A stretch of DNA of 64,000 nt from Lathyrus oleraceus (GCF_024323335.1 NC_066584.1:433529408-433593407); one strand, 5' to 3'. Positions 49,101 to 61,444 are shown, numbered from the stretch's first letter. Notes: generated by a model from the letters alone, not told the origin. Numbers and translations are program-made.

Positions 49101-50151
49101 GTCGATGCACATACGAACTTTTCCATCTTTCTTCGGAACAGGCACAATGTTGGCCACCCATTACAGATACTCAGCAGTAACAAGGAAACCAGCATCAATC
49201 TGCTTCTGCACTTCTTCTTTGATTTTTACTGCGATATCAGGATGAGTCCTTCTCAACTTCTGCTTGATTGGTGCGCATTCTGGCTTCAACGATAATCTAT
49301 GCTCCACAATCTCAGAATCCAAACCATACATGTCTTTATAGGACCAAGCAAACACATCTAAATACTCTCGAAGAAGATCAATCAACCCCTTCTTAACCTT
49401 CGGACACAGTTGAGACCCAATCTTGACTTTCTTCACATCATCTTCGGAACCCAAGTTGACTAACTCAATCTGCTCTTCAAACGACTGAATGGCTTTTTCC
49501 TCATGCTTAAGTAGACGAGACAATTCATTAGACACTTCTTCATCACTTTCTTCCTCAGCCTCAAACACAGGGAATTCAAAGTTTGGAGAAGGAGTAGGAT
49601 CATTGTATTCAATGGGTTTAGAAACCAACTTAGAATGATGGACAATAACAGGAACATGAACAACAACCTAATTGTTGCAAGCCTTTCCATGAGTCACAAA
49701 ATTGGCGCAGTCTTTATCTTCATCACCCTTGATCACAACAGCTGAGTGTTGTTCATTACCATGGATGAACCCTCCGCTACGGAAACTCGGTTGCACATGT
49801 TCAACTTTGACAAAATACAACCCTCGTTGGAATCCTAAACCAGCTCTATCCTTGTTCTCGGCGACCTCTACCATATGGCCCTACTGATCTGAACTGCCAT
49901 CTTCAACAAATTTCTGAGCGTCTTTAAAAGAGAACATGGGTGCCCCAGTTTTCTTCACTTCAGTAATAGATAGAGCTTGGAACAGAGTTTCAACCTCATC
50001 CTTCGCTTCTACATATGAAAAAGACGATAGGTGACTTACCAACAACGTTTTCTCTCCACCAACAATGACAAGCTTGCCATTCTTCATAAATTTTAGCTTC
50101 TGGTGCATAGTGGATGTCACAGCTCCAGCCTCATGTATCCATGGCCTTCCC
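46166..50151 (-). pseudogene. Ty3/gypsy (Tat/Ogre-type) pol: RT, two RNases H, integrase
   Basis: Reads down from 50151. RT: KKDGKVRMCIDYRDLNKA, FMDEFCGYNQIKMAPKD and EVYVDDMIAKSSDEE (48471-49157). RNase H 1: FQKAFDSIKEYL to MLEKTCCALAWAAKRL (48143-48514). Second, archaeal-type RNase H: WGMVFDGVINQYGNGIGEV, NNMAEYEACIMGL and HHTPRDGNRMADALATLAS. Integrase: HSNGHAMAKKML, KCHKCQIYADK, WGIDMIG, TDNGSNLN and KSKMNGVVEAANK (catalytic Glu kept), ending DAVKKYFA. Broken by stops at about 49161, 48143, 47735, 47672, 47384, 46865 and 46487, several of them at CAA or CAG Gln codons changed to TAA or TAG. A one-base insertion near 48500 shifts the frame between RT and RNase H. Two RNase H domains place it in the Tat lineage. 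Dead as a gene, but the better reference for the 5280-7193 copy. Confidence 0.9.
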
Positions 50152-51508
50152 TGAAGGATAAGGGCGATCCAAAATGCAGCGGAATTTAAAATTTTTCCTT
50201 TAATGATCCTTACGAATGGGCATGATCAGTGATAGAATCATTACCTCTTGTGGCGATTGTAACCTTTGATGCAGATCTACGGAGCGATCATGAACGTTGA
50301 ACGATGACAACGCCTCTACTCAGTCCACACGAACGGATTCCTTCAATCTTAGTGCTAGCTGCTACGAATGAAGGCTTTGAGTGAGTGAGAGAGAGAGAGA
50401 GAGAGAGAGAAATGAAATTGCAACTATCAAATGCTTCTACACAAGGGTTCTATTTATAGAACCACTTTTATGGGCTGCAAGCTAAAAATCCCACTCAAGT
50501 GTATGTGGCCCATATCTTATAATATGCCAATATCACTTAAGCGCGTGGTATCTTACCATATTTCGTATTCAACTTAAGTACACCGTACCTTATGATGTTC
50601 TACAATTCACTTAAGTGCACCGTACATTACGGTATTCCTTAGTTACTCTATCTCTCATCAATCCGTCCTTTTGTGTGTGACCCTGTAGGTTTTCGCGGCA
50701 TTGACAATTATATTAAATCACGTATTTAACATAATAAATAGTGAGCCGTATCTAGCAACACATCACTGCTACCCAAGACACGAAAATGTCATGTGATCTG
50801 ACAAATCCTTCTGTGATAATACTTATGTGTACAATTACCCTTTTGCCCTTATGTCTATATTGAACACAAGGCATAGACCGTGTCATCCTTGTCCAGTTCA
50901 ATATTGGGCCTATAGATATTTATCCTGTTACGCAGGATGGGCAAATTCCATCTAGGTCACTCATGTCCCTTAGCATGCTTCGTGGAGTACCCATCAACTG
51001 TCTTTATGGTCATCCAATTACGGACAATGTTTGATCAACAATAAGGCACTCGACTCTACATCTAGGGTCCATAGTGGTTTCAGGTCGAAGGGTGGTATAC
51101 ACCATTATCACCATGAGAATAACTTATGACACTTTGCATAACATTATATATAGTATTCTCATAGCGGGTCAATCCAGTATAAATATTACTCTTAATATTC
51201 ATACCTATGTTTAAGACTTGATAACTCCTTATCCATAATCCATGAGATGTGATCATCCGTCTATATACATAATAGTCTTAATGCTTTAATGTTATCCCAC
51301 TTCACAATAAAGCTCGACTACGAATACTTTAAGAATAATGTCCTTATGTTTAATGTGATCTCATGATTTAGTCACACTTGATACATTAAACGGACTATCT
51401 ATTCTAGGGACTTTATTAAACAAACATAATAAAGAAAAAGCCTTTTATTATTAATAAATAATTCGATACAAGTACCAAAAGTATTGGCCTCTAGAGCTTA
51501 CACCAACA
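50152..51508 (+). repeat. Solo LTR (probable Ty1/copia) inside pol
   Basis: 1357-bp insertion with TG...CA ends (TGAAGGATAAGGGCG ... ACACCAACA) and a 5-bp target duplication TTCCC (50147-50151 and 51509-51513). Pol sequence continues across it in frame with its neighbours (GRPWIHEAG on one side, PAYSCLL on the other). A TATA-like CTATTTATAG near 50452 and AATAAAGAAAAAG near 51430 suggest plus orientation. A (GA)n microsatellite lies at 50387-50410. No internal genes: a recombination product of a full element. Confidence 0.9.
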
Positions 51509-51513
51509 TTCCC

Positions 51514-51873
51514 AACAAGCAACTATAGGCTGGGTGGATATCCATTACTTGAAAAGTAATCTAGAAATCACTCGGACCTATCTTCACCGGAAGGTCCACT
51601 TCTCCTATAACAGTCTTGCGAGAACCATCAAATGCTTTGACAATCACGCCAATGTACCTCACAGGGGCACGTTGATACGTTAACCTTGACAAAGTTGACT
51701 TGGGGAGTACATTCAAAGAAGAACCGATATCAACAAACACATTTGAGAATGCATCCTCCTTGCAATTCATCAATATATGTATTGCTAGATTGTGATTTCT
51801 TCCCTCCTCGGGAAGCTCTTCATCACCAAAACTCAGATTGTTGCAGGAAGTGATGTTAGCCACAATGTGGTCG
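51514..51873 (-). pseudogene. Ty3/gypsy (Tat-type) retropepsin fragment
   Basis: Aspartic protease region upstream of the solo LTR. DHIVANITSCNNLSF is followed by EELPEEGRNHNLAIHI, then VFVDIGSSLNVLPKSTL with the active-site aspartate, and RKTVIGEVDLPVKIGPSDF. The usual DTG (or DNG) is DIG here. The fragment begins exactly where LTR A4 sequence ends (51874); gag and the primer binding site are missing. It splices across the solo LTR into the pol at 50146. Confidence 0.85.
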
Positions 51874-53514
51874 TGTAGCGGTAAATTCATGGTCATCAAG
51901 CTATTAACAAGCTAGAGACCAAATAACAAGAGTCACCACCGCGCTTTTATTGTTTCCAAGGGAAAAGGGAAAAAGTACGAACAAAACCCAAAAGTAAGAA
52001 GTTTTCAAATCAAAACTAATAAAATGTCAGAGATTATAGGTAAGGTGGATGGTTACACAGAGGGAATGTGTTAGCACCCAAAGTGTCCTAGGGAGCCCTT
52101 TTTGTGTGCATGTGTACTTGGTATAAAGTGATGTTTACAAACAAATAGAATGGGGGGATGAGAAAAGAATTTATTAATTATACTTTTGTGTTTGACAAGA
52201 CCTTCGGTCTTGTGCCTACGTACCAACATAAAAATGAGGGATCAAAACCTCATAGTTCGTGATACAAATTTCAAAATGGATGCATTGCTTTTGACAAAAA
52301 TTAAGTTTGAAAGGCACAAAGGCCTAAAAATGATTTGAATGAGTTAGTTCTTTTTTGGCTTTTTGAAAGTTTAAGTCAAGTATAGTTAAGTTTATTTACA
52401 AGTTTGATTTAAGAAAATAAGTTCGAAAATGCAATGCCATAAGGCCAAAGTTTCTATCTCTTTTTTGTGTGCAAAAAGTGGTCAAAGTTTAGAACAAAAT
52501 AAGTTCAATCAAAGAAGGTTTTGAAAAAGAAGGTAGAGATTTTGAAATTTAATAAATAGGGAGAAGATGAAGAGACTATCCTATGTACAAAATTAAAAGT
52601 TTAGAGTTGAAAAGATCTGACCAAATGGGTAGCAATCCAATAGACAAGAATGTCAATAGAAACCCAGAATTCCCTTGGACTTTTAGAATCAAGCAACACA
52701 CAAATGCACAATTATACTATCTTGAAGAGCAAGGCATCAAATAAAGATGGCCACATCCAAGCTTATCCATTCCATGATCTTCTTTAAAGCCCATGTAACA
52801 AATGAATTCCACAAGTCACAAGTTCAAAATAACAGCTTCACAATGATCATGTTGCAGATGAACTTAGAGATATCTTGAATGATGTATCAGATGAAATTTG
52901 AAATTCCAAGCACCTGGTTTCTCAACAAGTTGGCATTGGCCAAGTCCTTTAGCATAGGAATGTTGCCTAAGTTCTAAGTCCATTTGTCCAAGATCAAGCC
53001 AACAGTCCACACAAAAGTTTTTTAGGGTTTTTGTTGTTATTATGTATATTAATGGTCAAAGACCACACAAGCAAGCAAAGTATACACAAACAAAATATAT
53101 CACACAATATGGTCCAAATGGACAAAGTGAAAATTGCATTAACATAAATAATTAGAATGATATGAATAATGGCAAATGAAATAAAATGCTAAAAGTAAAT
53201 TGCATTAAAGTAAATGGATTGAATTTAAAAGTTAGTAGTTAATAGGTTAGAAGTTAGTATTGTTTTGCTTTTAGTTTTCATTTTGAGACATTCTCTATAG
53301 AACACTCAACCCACTTATCACAAGCATGGATCCTTGAACTAAGACATCTTCCAAAGGAAGGAAAAAATGCCAATTTTCTACATAATACCATTAAAGAGGG
53401 GAGACTTACAATCTCACTAACTAGAATGTTTATGCCTTTTGTGTCATAAATTTAGCGCTATGTTAAGCAATCGTAATTGGACTTATGTAGAAGTCACAAC
53501 TATTTGAGGCCGGG
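51874..53514 (-). repeat. Tat/Ogre-type LTR, family A, copy A4 (part)
   Basis: On the minus strand it ends ...ACCGCTACA at 51874; about 1.64 kb are seen before family B interrupts it at 53515. It matches A1-A3 through the PPTTAC-like U5 block, TACGTACCAACATAAAAATGAGG and the CGCTATGTTAAGCAATC block. Similarity to A3 is clearly less than between the SIRE LTRs, so if A3 and A4 belong to one element it is old. The GTCGCCACCG box is mutated to GTCACCACCG (51931). Confidence 0.85.
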
Positions 53515-56500
53515 TGTCGCACCTCAAAAATGATGATGATAATGCGATCCCTCGCGATAGGACGCGGAAAAATTGTTCGAAACAGAGTCGCCACCGAACT
53601 TTATTCATTCCAATGAAGGAATAGGAAAATATCGAGAAAACCTTTAGGAAAAAGAATAATGGTCGTCGCAACCATATTCGGGTTCGGGAGTCAATTACGC
53701 AAGGGGAAGGTATTAGCACCCCTTACGTCCGTTGTACTCAACGGGAACCTTTTAGTCTGATTTTGCTATTTGACTGTTAATTGACTGCTTATCTGCTTGC
53801 TTCGAGTGATAAGAATTGTTGATAGATATGGATGAAGACCTCAGGGGAAATGGGAGTTTTTTATTAGTGTGCTCGCGAAGATACAGCAATCTCCTGCCTA
53901 CGTATCCTTATGGTGCAATAAGGAAATCAGAGCAATCGTAGTTCGGGCTACTACGAATATTTGGTGGGTTTTGTTTTGATGAACGACTGTGTAAGTCGGC
54001 ATTCTAACGGCTAAACGTTGGCATGTCTACTCTCGGGGGAGGCTCTAGCACTGGTTTGTTGGGCGCATTAGAAAGGATTAACAGTGTTCTTTTGATGAGG
54101 TTTTGGTCACGCGGGGGTGACAGGTTGAATTGATATGTTTGGGCTTCGATCGCTCGGGGGCGAGAAGTTAGGTTTGATTTGTTAAGGTGCTTTTGGAGAA
54201 CGACGAAAGGTTGAGCAATGTGGTGTACACCAATCGTCCAATTCTTTCGAGGAATAATAAGGCGTCCGCCTTTTATTCCTTTTTCGTTCGAATTTTTATG
54301 AAAGTTTGTTTGTGGATGTTGAATACGCACGGTAGTGAGGCGTACGCCCCCTACTTGCTTATTCAAAGAATAATGAGGCTTGCGCCACCTATTCCCTTAT
54401 CCAAGTTTATTTAGCGTGTTTTAGTCGGAAGTCGATAATTTGTGCAATATGGCGTACGCCAATTATCCAAATAATCGAGAAATTGTGAGGCGTACGCCTC
54501 CCATCTCTTATCATCCGAAGTTTAATTTAAGAAAGATATGTTTTTAGATGTCGTATTTGATTTGTGAAAATAGTTTGGATTTATTCGATTGTGGTTTAAA
54601 TTGATGACGAAGATTCGAGCAATGTGGCGTACGCCAATTAGTCGAATAATCGAAAGATAATGAGGCGTACGCCTCCTATCCTCTTTTCATCTGAAATATG
54701 GAATTAAAAGGATTTATAGTTGATTTAGAAAATGTGATTTGAATGTATATGATTAAGGTTTTAATTGGATGACGAAAACTCGAGCAATATGGCGTACGCC
54801 AATTATTCGAATAATCGAAAGATAGTGAGGCGTACGCCTCCTATCCTTTTTTCATCTGAAATATGGAATTAAAAGGATTTAAATTTGTGGAAATGTTTTG
54901 AAACATTATGATTTGAAGTTTAATCGGGTGACAAGAACTTGCGCAATATGGCGTACGCCAATTATTCAAGTGCTTGAGAAATAGTGAAGCGTACGCTTCC
55001 TATCTCCTTTTCATCCCAAGTTTATGTTTAAAAGAAAAATTCTTTTGAAATTGAATAATTTGAAAAGTGGTTTGAAAATAAATTGAATTTAGAAATTATA
55101 TTTGATTTTGAAAAGTGATTTGAAATTGTGTGGTTTAAGATTTAATCGGGTGACAAGAACTCGCGCAATATGGCGTACGCCAATTATTCGAGTACTTGAG
55201 AAATAATGAAGCGTACGCTTCCTATCTCCTTTTCAACCCAAGTTTATCATTAAAATAGAAAATGGTTTTGAAATTGAGTTATTTGAAAAAAAAATGATTT
55301 GTGTTTATTTTGAAAAAAGTTGGCTTGTGTTGGATGATGAAATGAAATTGGAAGTCAAATTGAAAGTGGTTTATGAAAAAAAATGGTTTGATGAGAAAAT
55401 CCTTCAATTATTAACTCATTAAAATTTGGTTGGTCTAATTAATTGAAATGAATTTTTTAAACAAAAGTCTAATTAATTATAATTTTAAACAAATAAGAAT
55501 AGTAACAAGGTTGATTTATTTAATTTTAAATTGATGGTGTTCGAACCAGTTTATGCTAAATAGAGCGAGCCAAAATCCTCAATGGCAATCAAATGGAGAA
55601 CGTGCAAACGGTATACAAATAATTTTCTGAAACATCTTTTTTTTTAAAATTCACAGCAGCATCCTGGCATACGCTCACTCATACGTTTATCAACTTCATT
55701 CAAACACACATAAACTTAACCTTAACAAAATTGATTCAATCTAAAATCCATCCTAGTATTAATAAAAACCTTTAATACCACAGTAAAGCATATTCTCATT
55801 AAACTCTGTATAATAACAAGCCAAACTCAATGAGAAAGCCAACCGGAAATTTGATTTACAGCATGAATTGGCTTCAACGGCAACACAGCATTAAGCACAT
55901 AATCAACAAGCAACACCATGTTTTCTTTAACTTTACAATATCAACAATTTGAATGACAATAAAGTGGACAATTGGAAGTTAAGGTCATATTCGAAACAAG
56001 ATTTATGACTTTAAACGTACAGCATCAACAGCGGGATTAAATCATGTTCATCCAAAACACCAGAAGAAAATAATGCCGCCTACCAATAACTCAGGACATA
56101 CCAACACAACCGTTTTGGAAACAAAATCCGAATGGTAACTACCACAAACAGTACAACATCAAGGCAATTGAAATGCACACCGTTATCGTAACCGACACAC
56201 AAAATTAACTACACATTCTGCTTTGTGCAACAGAAATTTTAAACCAAAATGCTTCCACGATGTAATGCATATACTGAATCCAAATACTAGTTTGCAACAG
56301 TAGTGTTTCAATAATGTTTACACGGATGCTAGTTTATAACAGTAAAGAACATAAGCAGAAATTCAACAGAACCACAGCGAATATGAATCAAGCATATGCC
56401 ATAACAATGCACTCATCATAATAAACAAGTATAAAGATGGTGTTACCAACCGAAATGACTTGAGGTTTCCGCTTCGGCGTCTTATCACTCAGCAGCAGTC

Positions 56501-57809
56501 ATTGGCGTGCTGGATGGTGTTTGTAACCTGTGGGATCCGTCCGCTCCTGAAAAAAGACCGAAAAACTTGATATTGTTTTCCCCCTGTTCCTACTTGATTC
56601 TTGAAATCATTGTGGCTCCAAAGCTCCGAAGGCAGAAATTGGAAACCGTGGATGTTGGTTCGTGAATATCCGGAGGGTTTCAGGGTTGTGACGGTGAGGG
56701 TGTGTTGATGAAGGAAGACGGATGTTGAAGGGTTTGGTGTGGTGAAAGGGGGTTAACGGCAAGGGTTTTGAAGCGGTAGTAGCGATTTCGACGGTGAGAC
56801 GTTGGTGGTGACGAGGAGGGTTTTGATTGTGAAGGTGGTTTTATGGGTTCGATGGTAGTTGCCGTTTGATGGTGGGTTTACGGCGGTGGTCAGAATCGAG
56901 GGAAGTTTGAGGACGATGGAGGGTTTGTTGGTGAAGGGGTTAACGGCGGAAGGTGAAAGGATTTAGGGCGAAGCTTGTGCAGTGGCGGCGGTGGATTTGG
57001 GCGATGGTTGAGAGACGAAGAAGGGTTTTTTTGTTGTGGTGAGGGCGAGAGAGTGAATGAAGGAGGGTTTTCGTGTGAGCTGGATTTTCTGAGAGAGAGA
57101 GCCCATTTTCTGAAGAGTGAATAGTGAGTGTTATTTATGAGTGAGAGGGAGAGGGAATGGAGCGTGAGCTGGGGGATTTTTTTTGCAGAGTGAGAAGGAC
57201 ATGTGGTCAGGTTGTTAGTAGTGGAGAGTGAGTGGGGAGAAACGTAGCAGACAGTTGGGAGAATTTTTCTATTTATTCTTTTTTTGTTTTTTTAATGTAA
57301 GGAGGGAATCCAATGCAAATATACAAATATATTTTAATTGTTATTCATTTAAATAATAAATAAAAACTAACTAATAATCTAGCTAATATTTAAAAAACTC
57401 TGACTAATATTTTTAAAAAAAATCTAACCAATATTTAATTAAATAACTAATATTTAAAAAAAACTAATTAATATTTAAACTATTCTAATTTCTTTAATTA
57501 AATATCAACAAAAAATATTGACCAATTAAAAAAAGAAATCGAATGCAAATTTGATCCGGAACATTTAAATCAATCACACCAAAATTATCAGCACAAAACA
57601 CATTATTTGAAAAATAAACTGTTTTCCTCAAATTTCGACAATTCAACCGATTTTGTCTGTATTCTCAAATAAGTCCAATCTGACTGACATTTTGGGTATT
57701 ATTCATTATGCAAATGTATGTCATGCTATGCATATGATGCTAAATTAAAAAAATGAAATTAATTCTATATAAAAAATTAAAAATGCCCGGACAAAATTGG
57801 GGTACGACA
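53515..57809 (-). repeat. Ogre-like 3' LTR, family B
   Basis: 4295-bp LTR. Minus-strand start TGTCGTACCCCAATTTTGTC at 57809, end ...GGTGCGACA at 53515, mirror ends TGTCG/CGACA. An ATAAAGTTCGGTGGCGACTC block lies near its end. It sits in LTR A4 right after the GGCCGGG at 53508-53514; A1 and A3 read GGTCGGGCAAT on across that point, so the site is intact elsewhere. The polypurine tract AGGGGCAGC is adjacent (57810-57818). The 5' LTR and TSD partner are outside the window. It includes a palindromic tandem field at 54215-55235. Confidence 0.9.
54215..55235. repeat. Palindromic tandem repeats in LTR B
   Basis: About seven to eight diverged units, period roughly 160-220 bp. Each holds CAATATGGCGTACGCCAATT followed 20-30 bp later by GAGGCGTACGCCTC or GAAGCGTACGCTTC. 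GGCGTACGCC and both 14-mers are perfect palindromes. Clear units start near 54447, 54615, 54785, 54945 and 55167; the leftmost ones (54220-54400) are decayed. Confidence 0.85.
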
Positions 57810-58049
57810 GCTGCCCCTATTTAATTATCTTGAATCAGAAGGTGAGAATGACAATGGTCATCATACATTCGTGGTGGAAGGTAATTAAATACGAAAGGAT
57901 CCAAATTTTGTCCTTTGAAATGTAATGGAGAGATGCAGATGAAGATGCAATGGATGCCAAGGTAGTAGGGGTAGCATGCTAAATCAATGTCAACCCTCGA
58001 GTCAACATTCCAATCTTGCACAGGTTGTTTCTGATGTGAAGACAAAATC

Positions 58050-59470
58050 AGTTTTCTAACACCAAAAGGATGACAGAGATTCACTATGATTTTGAGGGTT
58101 GTCATCACCAAAAGGATGATGGATAAGCTGAGCTTCAAAGGTAGTCATCACTAAAAGGATGATGTCCGTCACCAAAAGGATGATGGTATTCTGATAAGAT
58201 TTCCCAGTACAGAGTATAGTATCAAGGCTATCACCAAAAGGATGACAGTTGACTCATCAACTTCAGAGATCACCGTTACCAAAAGGATAAAGGTAAGATC
58301 TAACCAAACTTGTTATCACCAAAAGGATGATAATAAGTCAACAATCACCATCACCAAAAGGATGAAGGTATTGTCAAACGACAAAACTTGTTACCACCAA
58401 AAGGATGATAATAAGCACACACGCAATTGATCACCATCACCAAAAGGATGAAGGTAGGATCAAGACACAGACTTGTTATCACCAAAAGGATGATAATAAG
58501 TCAACAATCACCATCACCAAAAGGATGAAGGTATTGTCAAACGACAAACTCGTTATCACCAAAAGGATGATAATAAGCCGACACAAACTTAAATATCACT
58601 GACACCAAAAGGATGACAGTAAGATCACACAAACCGAACTTGTTATCACCAAAAGGATGATAATAAGGACAGAACTTCAAAACTTGTTATCACCAAAAGG
58701 ATGATAATAAGCTGAAACAGACTCAATGATCGCCATCACCAAAAGGATGAGGGTAAGATCAAAACAAAACCCGTTATCACCAAAAGGATGATAATGAGCC
58801 CATAACTCAAATGGTCACCGTCACCAAAAGGATGAAGGTAAGACCAATCAACAAAACTTGTTATCACCAAAAGGATGATAATAAGTCAATAGTCACCATC
58901 ACCAAAAGGATGAAGGTACTACAAACAACAGAACTCGTTATCACCAAAAGGATGATAATGAATCCACAATCACCATCACCAAAAGGATGAAGGTGAGATC
59001 ATAACTTCAACACTTGTTACCACCAAAAGGATGATAATAAGTTATAATGACTTCAAATATTGCTGACACCAAAAGGATGACAGTGGGATTGGACTTTCCA
59101 AATGTCACTATCACCAAAAGGATGATAGCTTAAACCAAACTCCGTAATCTCTATCACCAAAAGGATGATTTTAGATTAAACTGGACGTCATCACCAAAAG
59201 GATGGTGATTGAACCAAAATGACAAGGATTACTTATCACCCTAAAGATCTCCGACACCAAAAGGATGACGGTAGGCTGTAATAGTTGCAGAGGTCTCCAT
59301 TCACCAAAAGGATGAAGGTTGGACCAAGACTCCAAGGATCTTCGACACCAAAAGAATGACGGTAAGATCACACATGTCAAGGATTTACCATTACCAAAAG
59401 GATAACAGTTATCGTAAACAGGGTGATGATTAATATTATTCCTCCATGAACTTTCACCAAAAGGATGATA
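58050..59470 (-). repeat. Minisatellite, core CACCAAAAGGATGA
   Basis: About 33 copies of the core, 32-60 bp apart, separated by variable spacers. Core-flanking bases tend to pair: CTATC/GATAG, ATCACC/GGTGAT, CTTGTTATC/GATAATAAG (one G-T) and CTGACA/TGACAG (partial). Hypervariable arrays of this kind are known in Ogre 3' UTRs. Confidence 0.9.
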
Positions 59471-61312
59471 GTGAGAAAAATATTGGAAAAATAAGGCTAC
59501 TATCAAAGTTCAGTAAACCTGATTTGCTGGGTAGTGTTGGAACATTATTGGGTAAGATTTGCTTAGGGTATCGACAACAAAAGGTTGGAGAACCAATATT
59601 CTCTGGGGAGATGTAGTTTCTATCAACAAAAGGTTACAAGAAACGACTTATTGAGGGATGCTCAACGCGAAACAAGGTAAGTGTTTGGAGAAACATTATT
59701 TGACTTAGTTGAGGATAACATCTTATCAACAAAAGGTTGAAGGATGTAACTCAATGGGGAACGCCCGATGATAAGGTAGGAACTCACTCAGAGGAAGTGA
59801 CAATGACTCTACTGAGGGTTGGCCTGGATGCCCACAACTAAACCTTGGATTTTGATTTGTGCTATATGCGTAAATGTCATGTATGCGTTATGTATGAGGT
59901 GATGCATACGATGCATGTGATGCACGTTTGAATGTAGGGGATTATTGGTTTGATAGGGATTGGCCCCCTTTTCTCAAAGGCGATGTGTTTTCTGGAAACC
60001 AGTGTTGGTTGTATTTGTTTGTGTGGGTGCCAGCAAGGTGGGCTTTGGCTTTTCTGGTAATTGTCAATGTGGATTGAGCTATTGATTGGTGAAAGGATCT
60101 GACTTCCCGACACTCGGTAGTTGATGATGTGATGAACACGCAATAGGTGTGGATACTCCTGGTGCCCCAAGTTTGATCTCTTGCTAATATATTGTGTATT
60201 TGTCTTCGAGAAGATCTCGACTTCTTCTTCTGATGCTTTTAGCCAGCCTGTAACTGAGCATAGCGACGTGATCAACGCATGTTGGTTATGCCTTTGATGT
60301 GCCCCAAGGATTCTTGCCAAGATATGGTGTTGCCCTGGTATGAACTTTTGACATTTTGGTTGTGAATTCAAGCAGTCACTAATGTTTGATGCAATCTGCT
60401 TGATTGTCTTGAAGAGATGAAGGGAATTTGCCCCTTGCCACTTGTCTTGCCCCAATTTGTAGGGTGTTCAAAGGAATTCTCCTTGAAAGGAAACTTTAGG
60501 AGTGATTATCCCCTGACATGGTCTGAGTCTGTTTTTTCCAGCTCCTGAATCTTGCAATGGTCCGCCCCTGATTAGCCTTTGAAGGACCTGCCCTAGGCGT
60601 ACTGAGTATTGAAGTGTTTTCCTCCCTGATCGACCGATGCTTGGAGATTCATCTTACACTGACTGCTTCTTAGGTCAATATTAATCAAAATGATGCCATG
60701 CCTCTGATTCATAGGATGGTCTTGATTCGTGTCAGCACCAACGATCAAGTGCCTCTTGAATTGCCCCTTGTTGGAATTTACTCGATGTCAAGTACTGACT
60801 GACAATTAAGAATTGTTATCCAAGAAATGGTGATTTTAATGCAACAGTTATGCAAGTTTCGAAAAACAATCATTCATTTGGAGTGTTGTGGTAGTGTGTG
60901 GCGAGTGGACCATGAGTCCAAACGCGGTGCTTGATTTTGATAGTGCGTGAGTGATATAGAGAGAATAGAATATTAGCAAATCTTTCGGAGTCAGTTTACT
61001 CAACCTTGCTATAATATGCTTTCAGAATAAACCTTACTTCAATTAGGTCTTTTGAGGGTTGTAACGTGGCTTGGTTCATGGTTATTGAAACAAAAGGATA
61101 TAAGGCTCAAAGTTTGTTTTAACCCACCCCTTCTTCATGATGATCTCCAATCCTACGTTCAGTTAACTCACACACATTCGTCTTTTGTAAGTGTAAGGAT
61201 AAAGATGGTGATTCAAGGTCTCTTGGAATGGCCGCCACCTTATTTCGTTTTTGGATGTCGGTGACCCTTTGATTTTGTTATGGTGGTCACTGAGTCTTGT
61301 TTTGTTTTGTTG

Positions 61313-61444
61313 GAGACTTTAATTGTCTCTTTCGATTTTTGTTTTGATCCCTAACTTTTGCATGGACCGCTTGTTGAAGCTTTAATCCATCGGGATTGCC
61401 CCTGTTTTTGCCTAAGTCATTTTTTGGGTGTTGGACTTAGCGGG
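61313..61444 (-). promoter_or_regulatory. Family B version of the post-pol hairpin chain
   Basis: Pairs GAGAC/GTCTC (61313-61329), ATCCC/GGGAT (61347-61396) and CTAAGTC/GACTTAG inside CCC/GGG (61400-61444). Each of the two larger units carries TGCAAAAG or GGCAAAAAC as in family A, while stem bases differ. Confidence 0.5.

Noticed and set aside
54187..54414. 75-codon frame in LTR B
   Set aside because: Made of the palindromic repeat units; no domain.
56640..57140. G-rich stretch that looks coding on the plus strand
   Set aside because: Part of LTR B, repeated in the LTR fragment at 17900-18330, with no continuous frame.
58242..58602. Frames of 62-65 codons inside the minisatellite
   Set aside because: Simple consequence of a repeated unit that lacks stops in one frame; variable spacer lengths break it repeatedly.
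58050..59470. Regularly spaced repeats resembling a CRISPR array
   Set aside because: Plant nuclear retrotransposon context, irregular spacing, related spacers and no cas genes; it is an Ogre 3' UTR minisatellite.
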